Numbered from the stretch's first letter, positions 53,977 through 63,213 are shown. The stretch is DNA of 64,000 bases from Pseudomonas sp. A34-9 (GCF_029543085.1 NZ_CP119967.1:3994501-4058500), one strand, 5' to 3'. The notes: generated from the sequence alone by a model not told the origin. Numbers and translations are program-made.

Positions 53977-54312
53977 TTATTTGCGTTTGTAGCTCTTGTT
54001 ACCGCTGGGCGTCAGGCAATACACGCCACCGCGCGGGCCGGTGCAAAACGAACCAGTGCCGCAAGCGCAGCCATCGTCGCTCTGCAGGAAGTTTTGCGGT
54101 CGCGCCTGCTGGCGTTCGCCATACATCGCCGCGCAGCTTTTCTTCGAGCCGCTGATGGAGCCGTCATTGCACAGGAACAGGTCGCCATCGCAGCGAGCAA
54201 TGCCGCCCTTCTTCCCGGAACACGGGGTGTTGGCCGCCCAGCTTGAAGCACTGAACAGCACTAGCAGCAGACCGGTGATGGGCATCCAGCCACGGCGAAT
54301 CGAAATACGCAC
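53977..54312 (-). CDS. Small secreted cysteine-rich protein
   Basis: A 111-residue protein with a basic signal peptide (cleavage after SSWAANTP). The mature part has eight cysteines in about 80 residues (TPCSGKKGGIARCDGDLFLC, KKSCAAMYG, DDGCACGTGSFCTGP, VYCLTPSG). A small disulfide-bonded periplasmic or exported protein is likely; the family and function are not known to me. Confidence 0.65.
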   Translation of the reverse strand: MRISIRRGWMPITGLLLVLFSASSWAANTPCSGKKGGIARCDGDLFLCNDGSISGSKKSCAAMYGERQQARPQNFLQSDDGCACGTGSFCTGPRGGVYCLTPSGNKSYKRK

Positions 54313-54478
54313 GGAACCACTCCTGATTGATTTTATGGCCAGATGATATCAACGTTCCGGCAAATAATTCGCCAAGGCGCGCAAATGACAGCTACAACAT
54401 GAAAGTTAATTTAAAGCGTCGCCGGAATTTCTTGGCAAAATGCTGCCATTCCGTTTGAACCGATCAGCAGGCCTGCCT

Positions 54479-55162
54479 ATGACTCGTATCTTGACCATCG
54501 AAGACGACGCCGTGACCGCGCGGGAAATCGTCGCCGAACTGAGCAGCCACGGGCTGGAAGTCGACTGGGTCGACAACGGCCGTGAAGGTCTCGACCGCGC
54601 CGTGAGCGGCAACTACGACCTGATCACCCTCGACCGCATGCTGCCCGAACTCGATGGCCTGGCCATCGTTACCACCCTGCGCACCATGGGCGTGGCCACG
54701 CCGATTCTGATGATCAGCGCGCTCTCCGATGTCGATGAGCGCGTGCGCGGCTTGCGCGCCGGCGGTGATGATTACCTGACCAAACCGTTCGCCACCGACG
54801 AGATGGCGGCGCGGGTTGAAGTGTTGCTGCGTCGGCAGAACAGCGGCGCCACTCAGGCAACGACGCTGCAGGTCGCCGACCTCGAGCTGGATCTGATCAG
54901 CCACGAAGCGCGACGCGCCGAACAGGTGCTGACGCTGCTACCGACCGAGTACAAATTGCTCGAATTCCTGATGCGCAACAGTGGCCAGATCCTCTCGCGC
55001 ATGATGATTTTCGAAGAGGTCTGGGGTTATCACTTCGACCCCGGCACCAACCTGATCGACGTGCACATCGGCCGTCTGCGCAAGAAGATCGACGCGGTCG
55101 GCAATGTGCCGCTGATCCGCACGGTACGGGGCTCGGGTTATGTCATTGCCGAACCCGTCTGA
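54479..55162 (+). CDS. OmpR/PhoB-type response regulator
   Basis: A 227-residue regulator. The receiver domain has acidic pocket E8/D9/D10, phospho-acceptor D52 (LITLDRMLPELDG) and Lys in LTKPFA. The winged-helix domain at about 130-225 contains LLPTEYKLLEFLMRN and IDVHIGRLRKKID. The start ATG 54479 (MTRILTIEDD) is the natural one. It overlaps the sensor kinase gene by 23 bp. It belongs to the QseB/CzcR-like branch; the signal is unknown. Confidence 0.9.
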   Translation: MTRILTIEDDAVTAREIVAELSSHGLEVDWVDNGREGLDRAVSGNYDLITLDRMLPELDGLAIVTTLRTMGVATPILMISALSDVDERVRGLRAGGDDYLTKPFATDEMAARVEVLLRRQNSGATQATTLQVADLELDLISHEARRAEQVLTLLPTEYKLLEFLMRNSGQILSRMMIFEEVWGYHFDPGTNLIDVHIGRLRKKIDAVGNVPLIRTVRGSGYVIAEPV

Positions 55163-56534
55163 CGGCTGGCGTTCCTCCAGCAGCCGCTTGCTGGCGCTTT
55201 ACAGTTCGCTGTTCGTGGCCTGGAGCGCGATCCTCATGGGGGTCATGTATTACGAGGTCTCCGGCTACCTCGACAATCTCGCCAAGCACTCGCTGATGCA
55301 ACGCCAGCACCTGTTTTCGCACTTTCGCGGCGAACAGCTGGAAGACGCCCTCGCCGCCAGCATGACCTTCGACATTCGTGGCATCGATGCCTATGGCTTG
55401 TTCGACGCCAACGGCGTTTACCTCGGCGGCGCCTTGCAGCAGATCCCCGAAGGCCTGCCGCTGGACGGCAAGATCCACATGCTCGCCGATTGCGCCGACT
55501 CCGATGACCCGACCCTGCCCAATGACAGCTGCGACGCGGTCGCCACGCAAACCCGCGACGGCCGTTGGCTGGTGTTGTTGCGCGACAACGGCTCGCTGTT
55601 CGCCGTCACGCGGATCATTTTGCATGCGTTGTTCTGGGGCGTGTCGCTGACGATTCTGCCGGGCATTGCCGGCTGGCATTTGCTGCGACGCCGGCCGCTA
55701 CGGCGGATTCGGGCGATTCAGGCCAGTGCGCAGTCGATTGTCGCCGGCGACCTGACGCACCGTTTGCCGCTGTCCAATCGCCGTGACGAACTGGACATGC
55801 TCGCCGCCATCGTCAACGCGATGCTGGAGCGCATCGAGCGTTTGATGAATGAAGTCAAAGGCGTCTGCGACAACATCGCCCATGATTTGCGCACCCCTCT
55901 GACGCGCCTGCGCGCGCAGTTGTATCGCATGCAGCAGCAGGCCGGCGAAGGCTCGCAGGAAGCCGCGCAACTGGATCTGGTGCTGGCCGAAGCCGACACG
56001 CTGATGGCGCGGTTTCGCGGGTTGCTGCGGATTTCTGAACTGGAAGATCGCCAGCGCCGCTCAGGTTTTGTCGAACTCGACCCGGTGCAATTGCTCGAAG
56101 AACTGCATGAGTTTTACCTGCCGCTGGCCGAAGAAGGCGAGCTGCGTTTCGAGCTGAACATGCCGGAGACCCTGCCGCCGCTCAATGGCGACCGGGCGCT
56201 GTTGTTCGAGGCGCTGGCCAACCTTTTGAGCAACTCGATCAAGTTCACCCCACCGGGCGGCACGGTGATGCTGCGCGGGGTGAATGCGGGTGGGCAGACG
56301 CGGATTGAAGTGCACGACTCGGGGCCGGGGATTCCCGAGGCCGAGCGTGAGGCGGTGTTCCAGCGCTTCTATCGCGCCGAGGGCGGGCAGCCGCAGGGTG
56401 GTTTTGGCTTGGGGCTGTCGATCGTGGCGGCGATTGTCAGCTTGCATGGCTTCAGTCTTGAAGTGAGCAGCAGTGATCTCGGCGGGGCGAAACTGGTGCT
56501 CGATTGCCGGCAGAGCCTGATCGAAAATTCCTGA
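55140..56534 (+). CDS. Sensor histidine kinase
   Basis: A 464-residue kinase with two membrane helices at about 17-40 and 160-180 and a periplasmic domain between them with three cysteines. A HAMP region follows (about 182-235), then a DHp helix with phospho-accepting H248 (VCDNIAHDLRTPLTRL) and a C-terminal ATPase domain with N box LLSNSIKFTPPGG and G boxes GPGIPEAE and GFGLGLSIV. It is co-translated with the upstream response regulator and phosphorylates it. Confidence 0.9.
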   Translation: MSLPNPSDGWRSSSSRLLALYSSLFVAWSAILMGVMYYEVSGYLDNLAKHSLMQRQHLFSHFRGEQLEDALAASMTFDIRGIDAYGLFDANGVYLGGALQQIPEGLPLDGKIHMLADCADSDDPTLPNDSCDAVATQTRDGRWLVLLRDNGSLFAVTRIILHALFWGVSLTILPGIAGWHLLRRRPLRRIRAIQASAQSIVAGDLTHRLPLSNRRDELDMLAAIVNAMLERIERLMNEVKGVCDNIAHDLRTPLTRLRAQLYRMQQQAGEGSQEAAQLDLVLAEADTLMARFRGLLRISELEDRQRRSGFVELDPVQLLEELHEFYLPLAEEGELRFELNMPETLPPLNGDRALLFEALANLLSNSIKFTPPGGTVMLRGVNAGGQTRIEVHDSGPGIPEAEREAVFQRFYRAEGGQPQGGFGLGLSIVAAIVSLHGFSLEVSSSDLGGAKLVLDCRQSLIENS

Positions 56535-56558
56535 TTCCCACCTTGGAATGCAATCAAT

Positions 56559-56647
56559 GTGGGAGCGAGCCTGCTCGCGAAGAGGGAGTGTCAGACAACA
56601 TCTTTGTTGAATGACACACCGCCTTCGCGAGCAGGCTCGCTCCCACA
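56559..56647. repeat. REP family B inverted pair
   Basis: GTGGGAGCGAGCCTGCTCGC and its reverse complement, about 45 bp apart, between the convergent kinase and SRPBCC genes. Confidence 0.9.
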
Positions 56648-56665
56648 GGTGTTTGTGGTGGATGA

Positions 56666-57076
56666 TTAAGCTGGGTAATTGGCGCGCAGTGCTTCGAGGC
56701 CACCCTGGTAGATGCCGCTGAACAGAGCCACCACTTCCTCATCGCTCACGCCTTTGGCGTTGAAACGCCCCGACCACGTCACCCGTGCGCCCTGCCCCTG
56801 GGCTTCGACCTTGATCGTCGCCAGATAATCGCTGGCCGGGAACGGCGCCTGTTCAATCGAATAGCTGTAGGTCCTGGCGGCGTTGTCGAACGCTTGCAGC
56901 CGCTCGACCACCACAGCGCCGTCAGCGGTTTGCAGGGTGCGCACGCGGCCGCCGTCGCTGAGCTCACTGTTGGGAATGAACGGCAGCCAGTCCGGCAGCG
57001 TGTTGAAGCCGCCGATCAATTGCCAGACCTGATCGGCCGAAGCCGGGATGTCGATGGTTGCAGATGCTGTAGGCAT
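56666..57076 (-). CDS. SRPBCC-family (polyketide cyclase/START-like) protein
   Basis: A 136-residue single SRPBCC domain: TIDIPASADQVWQLIGGFNTLPDW at the N-terminus is the family's typical opening and the C-terminal helix runs GLEALRANY. Such proteins bind small hydrophobic ligands. It is the last of three genes (AKR, SDR, SRPBCC), with a 21-bp gap to the SDR, so it probably acts on the same unknown compound. Confidence 0.82.
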   Translation of the reverse strand: MPTASATIDIPASADQVWQLIGGFNTLPDWLPFIPNSELSDGGRVRTLQTADGAVVVERLQAFDNAARTYSYSIEQAPFPASDYLATIKVEAQGQGARVTWSGRFNAKGVSDEEVVALFSGIYQGGLEALRANYPA

Positions 57077-57097
57077 ATATACGTCTCTCTCGGGAAT

Positions 57098-57895
57098 TCA
57101 GATGGTCAGGCTGTCGACCACGCCGCCATCAACGCGTAAAGCGGCGCCGGTGGTGGCCGAGGACAGCGGCGAAGCGATGTAGGTGACCAGGTGCGCAACT
57201 TCTTCGACATCCGCCACGCGCTGGATGATCGAGGTCGGCCGGGCCCTGCGTACAAAAGCGTCTGCCTCGTCGCGCAAGCTGCGGCCAGACTCGGCGGCGG
57301 CGTCCTTGAGCATCGCTTCGACGCCGTCCGTGTAGGTCGGCCCCGGCAGGATCGCATTGACCGTGACCCCGGTGCCAGCCAGACGTTTGGCCAGGCCGTG
57401 GGACACCGCCAGGTTGGCGCTTTTGGTCACGCCGTAGTTGATCATGTCGGCCGGGGTGGCCACACCGGATTCGGAGGACAGGAAGATCACCCTTCCCCAA
57501 CCCTGCTCGACCATCGCCGGCACGTAATGCCGCGACAGGCGCACACCGGAGATCACATTGACTTCATAAAAGCGCGTCCATTCCTCATCGGCCGCATCGA
57601 AGAAATCCACGTTGTTGTAGATGCCGAGGTTGTTCACCAGAATGTCGGCGCGCGGCTCGGCAGCGAACAGTTTCTGCGCGCCTTCAGCCGTGCCCAGATC
57701 AGCCGTCAAACCACGCAATTGCGCACCCGGCACCTTCTCGCGAATGCTCGCCAGCGCCTGCTCGACCTTGGCCGTGTCGCGACCGATCACCACCACGGTG
57801 GCGCCGGCTTCGGCCAGCGACTGGCTGATGCCCAGACCAATGCCGGCGGTGCTGCCGCTGACGATGGCCAGTTTTCCACTCAGATCAATCTTCAT
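57098..57895 (-). CDS. Short-chain dehydrogenase/reductase
   Basis: A 265-residue classical SDR with cofactor motif VSGSTAGIGLGIS near residues 13-25, a conserved NNLGIYN, and the catalytic site MINYGVTKSANLA (Tyr-x3-Lys). NAD(P)-dependent oxidation or reduction of an alcohol/ketone is expected. Its start overlaps the AKR stop by 4 bp (ATGA), so these are translated together. Confidence 0.87.
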   Translation of the reverse strand: MKIDLSGKLAIVSGSTAGIGLGISQSLAEAGATVVVIGRDTAKVEQALASIREKVPGAQLRGLTADLGTAEGAQKLFAAEPRADILVNNLGIYNNVDFFDAADEEWTRFYEVNVISGVRLSRHYVPAMVEQGWGRVIFLSSESGVATPADMINYGVTKSANLAVSHGLAKRLAGTGVTVNAILPGPTYTDGVEAMLKDAAAESGRSLRDEADAFVRRARPTSIIQRVADVEEVAHLVTYIASPLSSATTGAALRVDGGVVDSLTI

Positions 57896-58914
57896 GCTTT
57901 CACCTCATCGATTGGCAATGGTGCACGTTCTGAAACCAGTTGGGCGTCGCGCATCGCCTGCCAGAAACCGGCAGGAATAACGGCTGACAATGCGGCAACA
58001 TCTTCAGCAATCCGGTCGGGTTTGCTCGCGCCGGGAATCACCGCTGCAACAGCAGGATTAGCCAGCGAGAACTGTAGCGCAGCGGCTTTGATATCGACGT
58101 CGTAGGCTGCGGCGATGCGTTTGATCTGCTCGACCCTGGCGATGACTTCAGGGCTGGCCTTCTGGTATTCGAAGTGCGCGCCTCCGGCCAGGATTCCCGA
58201 GCTATAAGGGCCACCGACGACGATTTCAACGTTCTGCGCCCGTGCCGCCTCCATCAAGCGTTGCAACGGGCGTTCGTGATCGAGCAACGTATAGCGACCG
58301 GCCAACAGGAAACCATCTGGCTGTGCCTCGCTGAGGTCGAGGGTCAGTTCACATGGCTCGACTTTGTTCACGCCCAGACCCCAGCCTTTGATCACACCTT
58401 CTTCACGCAAACGGGTGAGGACTTTGAACGCACCGGTGCGGGCCTGGTTGAAGTATTCCAGCCATTGATCGCCGTAGAAATCCTGAGCGATGTCGTGCAC
58501 CCAGACGATGTCGAGGCGATCGGTTTGCAGGCGTTCGAGGCTGTCTTCGATCGAACGCAGCGTTGCATCGGCGCTGTAGTCGTTGACGATCTTGTTCGGG
58601 CGACCGTGTTCGAATACTCCGCTTTTCTCACCGAGATCACGGGCGGCGGCATCTTCGACGTCATCGAGGATGATCCGACCGACCTTGCTGCTGAGCACAT
58701 AGTCGTCACGCTGGTATTGCTTCAGCGCTTCACCCAAACGGATCTCCGACAGACCGGAGCCGTAGAACGGCGCGGTGTCGAAGTAACGCACACCGGCGTC
58801 CCACGCGGCATGCACGGTGGCTTGCGCTTCTTCTTCGGGGATGGCGCGGAACATGTTGCCCAGTGGCGCGGTGCCGAAGCCCAGTTGGCCGGGCAGTTTG
58901 TCTTTCAAGCTCAT
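57892..58914 (-). CDS. Aldo/keto reductase
   Basis: A 340-residue AKR with the (beta/alpha)8 fold. The catalytic Tyr is in YFDTAPFYGSG, the Lys in LSSKVGRI and the His in VWVHDI. C-terminal IPGASKPDRIAEDV lies in the NADPH-binding region. L-fucose- or galactose-dehydrogenase-like pyridoxal-type relatives exist, so substrate cannot be fixed. It is the first gene of the AKR-SDR-SRPBCC operon, with a LysR gene divergent upstream. Confidence 0.87.
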   Translation of the reverse strand: MSLKDKLPGQLGFGTAPLGNMFRAIPEEEAQATVHAAWDAGVRYFDTAPFYGSGLSEIRLGEALKQYQRDDYVLSSKVGRIILDDVEDAAARDLGEKSGVFEHGRPNKIVNDYSADATLRSIEDSLERLQTDRLDIVWVHDIAQDFYGDQWLEYFNQARTGAFKVLTRLREEGVIKGWGLGVNKVEPCELTLDLSEAQPDGFLLAGRYTLLDHERPLQRLMEAARAQNVEIVVGGPYSSGILAGGAHFEYQKASPEVIARVEQIKRIAAAYDVDIKAAALQFSLANPAVAAVIPGASKPDRIAEDVAALSAVIPAGFWQAMRDAQLVSERAPLPIDEVKA

Positions 58915-59026
58915 GGATTTCCCTCAATAGGTGCTGGGTCTGTGTGACCGTTGAGCAGATCCTAGATTGCGACACCGAGACCGTCCAAGACATAATGTGC
59001 AGCACTTGAGTCCCTGAAGGTCTGAC

Positions 59027-59923
59027 ATGATCGACATCCGCCAGTTGCGCTACTTCGTTGTCGTCGCCGAGGAAGAACACGTCGGCCGCGCCGCCGAACG
59101 GCTGCATATTTCCCAGTCGCCCCTGAGCCGGCAGATCGCCCAGCTCGAAGAACGCCTGGGCCTGACGCTGTTCGAGCGCAGCCAGCAACGCATTCGCCTG
59201 ACCCGCGACGGCCAGACTTTCCTCGCCGAAACCCGTGCCCTGCTCACCCACGCCAATCGCCTGGAATCCCTCGGCAAACGCCTCGGCCGCGGCGAAGAAG
59301 GTGGCCTGTGCATCGGCTATATCGAGAACGCCATGCACGCCGGCATCCTGCCCAATGCCCTGCGCGTGTTGCGCGCCGAGCGGCCGAATGTGCACGTCGC
59401 GTTGTACAACCTCAACTCCGCCGAGCAACTGGAGGGCCTGCGACAGCGTAGCCTCGATATTGCCTTGGTGAGTGAGCCGCCGACCGATGACGACCCTGAT
59501 CTGTTGGGCTTTCAGGTGCTGGATGAGCCGATGCTGCTGGCGTTGCCGGAACACCATCGATTGGCGCAGCAAGCGGCGTTGAATCCCGAGGATCTGGCTG
59601 ATCAGGAATGGATCGGCGTGCAGCCGCGCCAGGATGCCAATAGTGAGTTTGCCAGCGCGTGCATCCGCGCCGGCTTCACCCCGGATGTGCGCATGCAGGC
59701 GACCGAGCCGTTTACTGCGCTGGGGTTGGTGGCGTCGGGGTTGGGGATTGCGATGATCCAGAAAGGCCTGAGCCATAACGCCCCGCCGGGTGTGATTTTG
59801 CGTGAACTGCCATGGCTGAGGTTGACCACGCCGCTATGGGCGGCGTGGCACCGGATCAATTTGCGGCCATTGGTGGAGACGTTCAGAAAGGTACTGACTG
59901 ACGACAAGGTATCTGCTGACTGA
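59027..59923 (+). CDS. LysR-family regulator
   Basis: A 298-residue LysR protein: helix-turn-helix in HVGRAAERLHISQSPLSRQI with LEERLGLTLFERSQQ following, and a LysR effector domain. It is divergent from the AKR-SDR-SRPBCC operon with a 112-bp gap, so it is the likely regulator of these genes. Similarity to the CatR/BenM-type subgroup is suggested by the DIRQLRYFVVVAEEEH start. Confidence 0.86.
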   Translation: MIDIRQLRYFVVVAEEEHVGRAAERLHISQSPLSRQIAQLEERLGLTLFERSQQRIRLTRDGQTFLAETRALLTHANRLESLGKRLGRGEEGGLCIGYIENAMHAGILPNALRVLRAERPNVHVALYNLNSAEQLEGLRQRSLDIALVSEPPTDDDPDLLGFQVLDEPMLLALPEHHRLAQQAALNPEDLADQEWIGVQPRQDANSEFASACIRAGFTPDVRMQATEPFTALGLVASGLGIAMIQKGLSHNAPPGVILRELPWLRLTTPLWAAWHRINLRPLVETFRKVLTDDKVSAD

Positions 59924-59932
59924 CATGGCCTC

Positions 59933-60090
59933 TTCGCGAGCAGGCTCGCTCCCACAGGAATTCGTGTCGTTCACAGAATTGAAATCTACCCCATAACCTG
60001 TCGGAGCGAGCCTGCTCGCGAAGGGGCCGGTACATCCAACATCGAATTTGACTGACCCAACGCCTTCGCGAGCAGGCTCGCTCCCACGGG
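59933..60090. repeat. Three REP family B units
   Basis: Units at 59933-59956, 59999-60026 (inverted) and 60063-60090 (same sense as the first), with about 40 bp between. An odd number makes one pair plus a single unit. They lie between the LysR gene and the membrane methyltransferase-like gene. Confidence 0.88.
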
Positions 60091-60141
60091 TTTTGTGGCG
60101 GATCTACACTCAACGGATACGCACCCAGTTGTGAGTTCGCC

Positions 60142-60801
60142 ATGAAAATGTCTGCGCAAATGACCGTCGTCGCGGTACTCGCCACCCTCGCCTGGCTGGG
60201 GCTGGCGGTTTGGGGCATTGGCGGTGTGGCGATGTTCTTTTCCCACGGTTCATTGGTGATCGTGGCATTGGCGACGGTGGCCATGGTGATCGCCTCGCTG
60301 TTCAGTGAGGTCAACCTCAGTTCTGGCGAACGTGAAGATCGCGCCAATCGTTGGGTGATTCCCGCGTTTGGTGTGATCGGGCTGCTCAGTGGTTTTTTGC
60401 CGGCCTACTGCGACCGGATGAACTTCTGGACGGTGGGCGGTGAAGGCGTGCGCTGGCTCGGCACTTTGCTGTTCATCGTCGGCGGCGCGCTGCGACTGTG
60501 GCCGGTGTTTGTGCTGGGGCGGCGTTTCAGTGGCTTGGTGGCGATTCAGCCGGGGCACCGTCTGGTGACCGATGGCATTTATCAACACCTGCGTAATCCG
60601 AGTTATCTGGGGCTGGTGGTCAATGCCGTGGGCTGGGCGCTGGCGTTTCGTTCGGTGGTCGGGTTGATGCTGGCGGCGCTGACGTTAATCCCGTTGATTG
60701 CCCGGATTCATTCGGAGGAGGCGCTGCTGCGTGCGCAGTTTGGGGCGGAGTACGACGCTTATTGCGCGCGCAGTTGGCGTTTGGTGCCGGGCGTTTACTG
60801 A
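60142..60801 (+). CDS. Isoprenylcysteine methyltransferase-family membrane protein
   Basis: A 219-residue protein with about five hydrophobic segments. The C-terminal part has the family's SAM-binding features GHRLVTDGIYQHLRNPSYLG and RIHSEEALLRAQFGAEYDAY. Bacterial members (PEMT/ICMT) methylate unknown small targets, perhaps in lipid or thiol metabolism. ATG 60142 follows an ordinary start context. Confidence 0.78.
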   Translation: MKMSAQMTVVAVLATLAWLGLAVWGIGGVAMFFSHGSLVIVALATVAMVIASLFSEVNLSSGEREDRANRWVIPAFGVIGLLSGFLPAYCDRMNFWTVGGEGVRWLGTLLFIVGGALRLWPVFVLGRRFSGLVAIQPGHRLVTDGIYQHLRNPSYLGLVVNAVGWALAFRSVVGLMLAALTLIPLIARIHSEEALLRAQFGAEYDAYCARSWRLVPGVY

Positions 60802-60817
60802 TCTGCGAACACCGTCC

Positions 60818-60906
60818 CTGTAGGAGTGAGCCTGCTCGCGATAGCGGTGTGTCAGTCAAATCTGTGTGTCTGACACACCGCTATCGCGAGCAGGCGAAGG
60901 CCTACA
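60818..60906. repeat. REP family B variant with perfect 25-bp arms
   Basis: CCTGCTCGCGATAGCGGTGTG at 60831-60851 is the start of a 25-bp arm that recurs inverted at 60870-60894 with no mismatch. The outer part (TGTAGGAGTGAG) is diverged and the right copy lacks the GCTCGCTCC part. It lies between the membrane methyltransferase gene and the HAD gene. Confidence 0.85.
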
Positions 60907-60921
60907 AGGGATTGTGTGGTG

Positions 60922-61590
60922 TCAGTTGCGGTGCAGGTGAAGCTGGCCGTTGCTGTCGACTTCGACGCGGATGTCGGCGTAACTGGCCAACGTCGCATGG
61001 GCGGTTTCCAGCGGATGCTGATGTGTAGTGGTGATGATCATCAGCGATGCAGCGGCCGCTTCGGCAGCCTGAATGCCGACGGTGGCGTCTTCGAAGATCA
61101 GGCAATCACGCGCATCCAGACCAAGACGTTTGGCCGCCAGCAAATAGCCGGCCGGATCAGGTTTGCCGGCCTTCACATCTTCAGCCGTGATCATCACGGC
61201 CGGTGCCGCAATCCCCGCCGCCGCCATCCGCCGCAACGCCAGATCCCGTGGCGCCGACGTCACCATCGCCCAGCGATCAGCAGGCAGACTGTTGAGAAAA
61301 GCCGCCGCGCCGGGAATCTCGACAATGCCTTCGACGTCTTCGATTTCCGCCTCGGTGATGAACGCCGCTTGCGCCTCGGCATCGACCCCCGGCAGGTTCA
61401 GACGCGTGATGGTATCGATGGCGCGCGCACCATGAATGGTTGGCAAAAAGGTTTCCACATCGACGTCATGGCGCACTGCCCAGGCTGACCAGATCCGCTC
61501 GGCGGCGGCGATGGAATTGAGGACAGTGCCGTCCATGTCGAACAGAAACGCGCCGAACGCGCGATCGAATACAGCATCGTGAGCAGACAA
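60922..61590 (-). CDS. HAD-family phosphatase (subfamily IA)
   Basis: A 222-residue HAD phosphatase. Motif I FLFDMDGTVLNS has the nucleophile Asp, with motif II VTSAP and motifs III/IV GKPDPAGYLLAAKRLGLDAR and IFEDATVG. TTG 61590 is chosen as start because GAGGA lies 8 bp upstream and MSAHDAVFDRAF is a plausible N-terminus; a longer frame begins with ATG 61626. The substrate is probably a sugar phosphate. Confidence 0.83.
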   Translation of the reverse strand: MSAHDAVFDRAFGAFLFDMDGTVLNSIAAAERIWSAWAVRHDVDVETFLPTIHGARAIDTITRLNLPGVDAEAQAAFITEAEIEDVEGIVEIPGAAAFLNSLPADRWAMVTSAPRDLALRRMAAAGIAAPAVMITAEDVKAGKPDPAGYLLAAKRLGLDARDCLIFEDATVGIQAAEAAAASLMIITTTHQHPLETAHATLASYADIRVEVDSNGQLHLHRN

Positions 61591-61659
61591 AAGTTCGCAT
61601 CCTCTGGCAAAAAACCGGGCAAGCAATGTAGCACTTGCCCGGTCGATTCACCCAGCGTG

Positions 61660-62073
61660 TCAGTGCAGGCGCGGCGCCTTGGATTTGAAAGCGCTGTCGA
61701 CGCAGTCGAGCAATTGACCGATGGCCCAGGGCTTTTTGATGAACGCCACCGGATACTTGACCCCGGAGGTCTCGGGCGTTTCATAGCCGGACATGACCAT
61801 CACCGGTTTGTCCGGCCAGCGGTCGCCGACGAGGTTGGCCAGGTCGGCGCCATTAAGGGTGCCGGGCATGGTGATGTCGGTCAGTAGCAACGCCACGTTC
61901 GGGGCGTTTTGCTCAAGGTAAAGTGATGCGGCGTCGGCACTGGTTTGCGGCTCGACCTTGAAACCTTCCTCCTGAAGAATTTCGCAGAGAAACTCCAGAA
62001 TCAACGGATCATCCTCAACCACCAGAATCAATCCGTCAGGAAGGTGCGCGTCCGCCGTCGGTGTTGGGCACAT
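61660..62073 (-). CDS. Stand-alone response regulator receiver protein
   Basis: A 137-residue single receiver domain: acidic pocket in LILVVEDDPLILEFL, phospho-acceptor Asp in LLLTDITMPG, Thr/Ser in VMVMSGYE and Lys in FIKKPW. There is no output domain. No kinase gene is beside it, so it is probably a phospho-relay or binding partner of a hybrid kinase encoded elsewhere. Confidence 0.85.
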   Translation of the reverse strand: MCPTPTADAHLPDGLILVVEDDPLILEFLCEILQEEGFKVEPQTSADAASLYLEQNAPNVALLLTDITMPGTLNGADLANLVGDRWPDKPVMVMSGYETPETSGVKYPVAFIKKPWAIGQLLDCVDSAFKSKAPRLH

Positions 62074-62271
62074 GGAACTGCACTCCCTGAATTACATTAA
62101 CGATTTAGCGGCTTGAATCCGCTGCTTATCTGGTATGAGCGGCGGGCTCTGCAGAAATTCATTTTTGATACAGGTCTTTTGCGAAACGTCGTTTTGCCCG
62201 TCAGCGGCAATCGTTCGCAGCGGCGTATTTGTGGTTAAAATGCCGGCCCTTTTGCTTGCCGATCCTGACCG

Positions 62272-63213
62272 ATGAACCCTGAAGCCCTCGCCACCCTCCA
62301 CGCCCATCTGCTGCCGGCACTCGCGGCCGCACCGAGCGAAACCCGTCGCCTGTTCCATGGGCGCGGTCGTTGCTGGCCGGGGCTGGAGCAGTTGACCGTG
62401 GACTGGCTGCAAGGCGTGGTGCTGGTGTCACTGTTCAAGGAGCCGGTGCCTGAGCAACTGGAACATCTCAAAGCGTTGCTGCTGGCACTCACAGGGTCCG
62501 CCGAATGGAAACAGTCTGGCGCACACACCTTGCTGATCCAGCATCGCTACTTGCCGCAAAGCACCGCCGAATGGCTGCTGGGGGACGAGATCGACGAAAT
62601 GAGCATCGTCGAGGGCGGTTTGCAGTACCGCGTCGATCTGGGCCGCAAGCAGAACGCCGGGCTGTTTCTCGACATGCGTTACGGGCGCAACTGGGTGCGC
62701 GAACAGGCCAGCGGCAAGCGCGTGTTGAATCTGTTTGCCTACACCTGCGGTTTTTCCGTGGCAGCCATCGAGGGTGGCGCCAGCCATGTGGTCAACCTGG
62801 ACATGTCCCGCGCGGCCCTGAGCCGTGGCCGCGACAATCATCGCTTGAACGGCCATGACCTGAGCAAAGTCAGTTTCCTCGGTCACGACCTGTTCAAGTC
62901 CTGGGGCAAGGTGATCAACAGCGGCCCATATGACCTGGTGATCATCGATCCGCCGTCGTTCCAGAAAGGCAGTTTCCTGCTGACCAAGGACTACCAGCGC
63001 GTGCTGCGTCGTTTGCCGGAATTGCTCACGGCGCAAGGCACGGTGCTGGCGTGCATGAATGACCCGGCGTTCGGTTCGGATTTTCTGATTGAGGGTGTCA
63101 CGCAGGAAGCGCCGAGCCTGCGCTTTGTAGAGCGGTTGGAGAATCCACCGGAGTTTCCGGACATAGACCCTGAAAGCGGCCTCAAGGCCTTAGTCTTCCA
63201 GCGCACTATCTGA
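62272..63213 (+). CDS. Class I SAM-dependent methyltransferase, RlmI-like
   Basis: A 313-residue methyltransferase. Motif I is in VLNLFAYTCGFSVAAIEGGA, motif II in VVNLDMSRAALS and motif IV is DPPSFQKGSF. The RlmI/RlmK-type order and a C-terminal ...ALVFQR strand support an rRNA-methyltransferase relative, but the N-terminal PUA domain of RlmI is absent or divergent. Target unknown. Confidence 0.8.
   Translation: MNPEALATLHAHLLPALAAAPSETRRLFHGRGRCWPGLEQLTVDWLQGVVLVSLFKEPVPEQLEHLKALLLALTGSAEWKQSGAHTLLIQHRYLPQSTAEWLLGDEIDEMSIVEGGLQYRVDLGRKQNAGLFLDMRYGRNWVREQASGKRVLNLFAYTCGFSVAAIEGGASHVVNLDMSRAALSRGRDNHRLNGHDLSKVSFLGHDLFKSWGKVINSGPYDLVIIDPPSFQKGSFLLTKDYQRVLRRLPELLTAQGTVLACMNDPAFGSDFLIEGVTQEAPSLRFVERLENPPEFPDIDPESGLKALVFQRTI

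Noticed and set aside
59933..60090. Regularly spaced repeats as a CRISPR array
   Set aside because: The units are palindromic REP sequences in alternating orientation with no cas genes and no uniform spacers.
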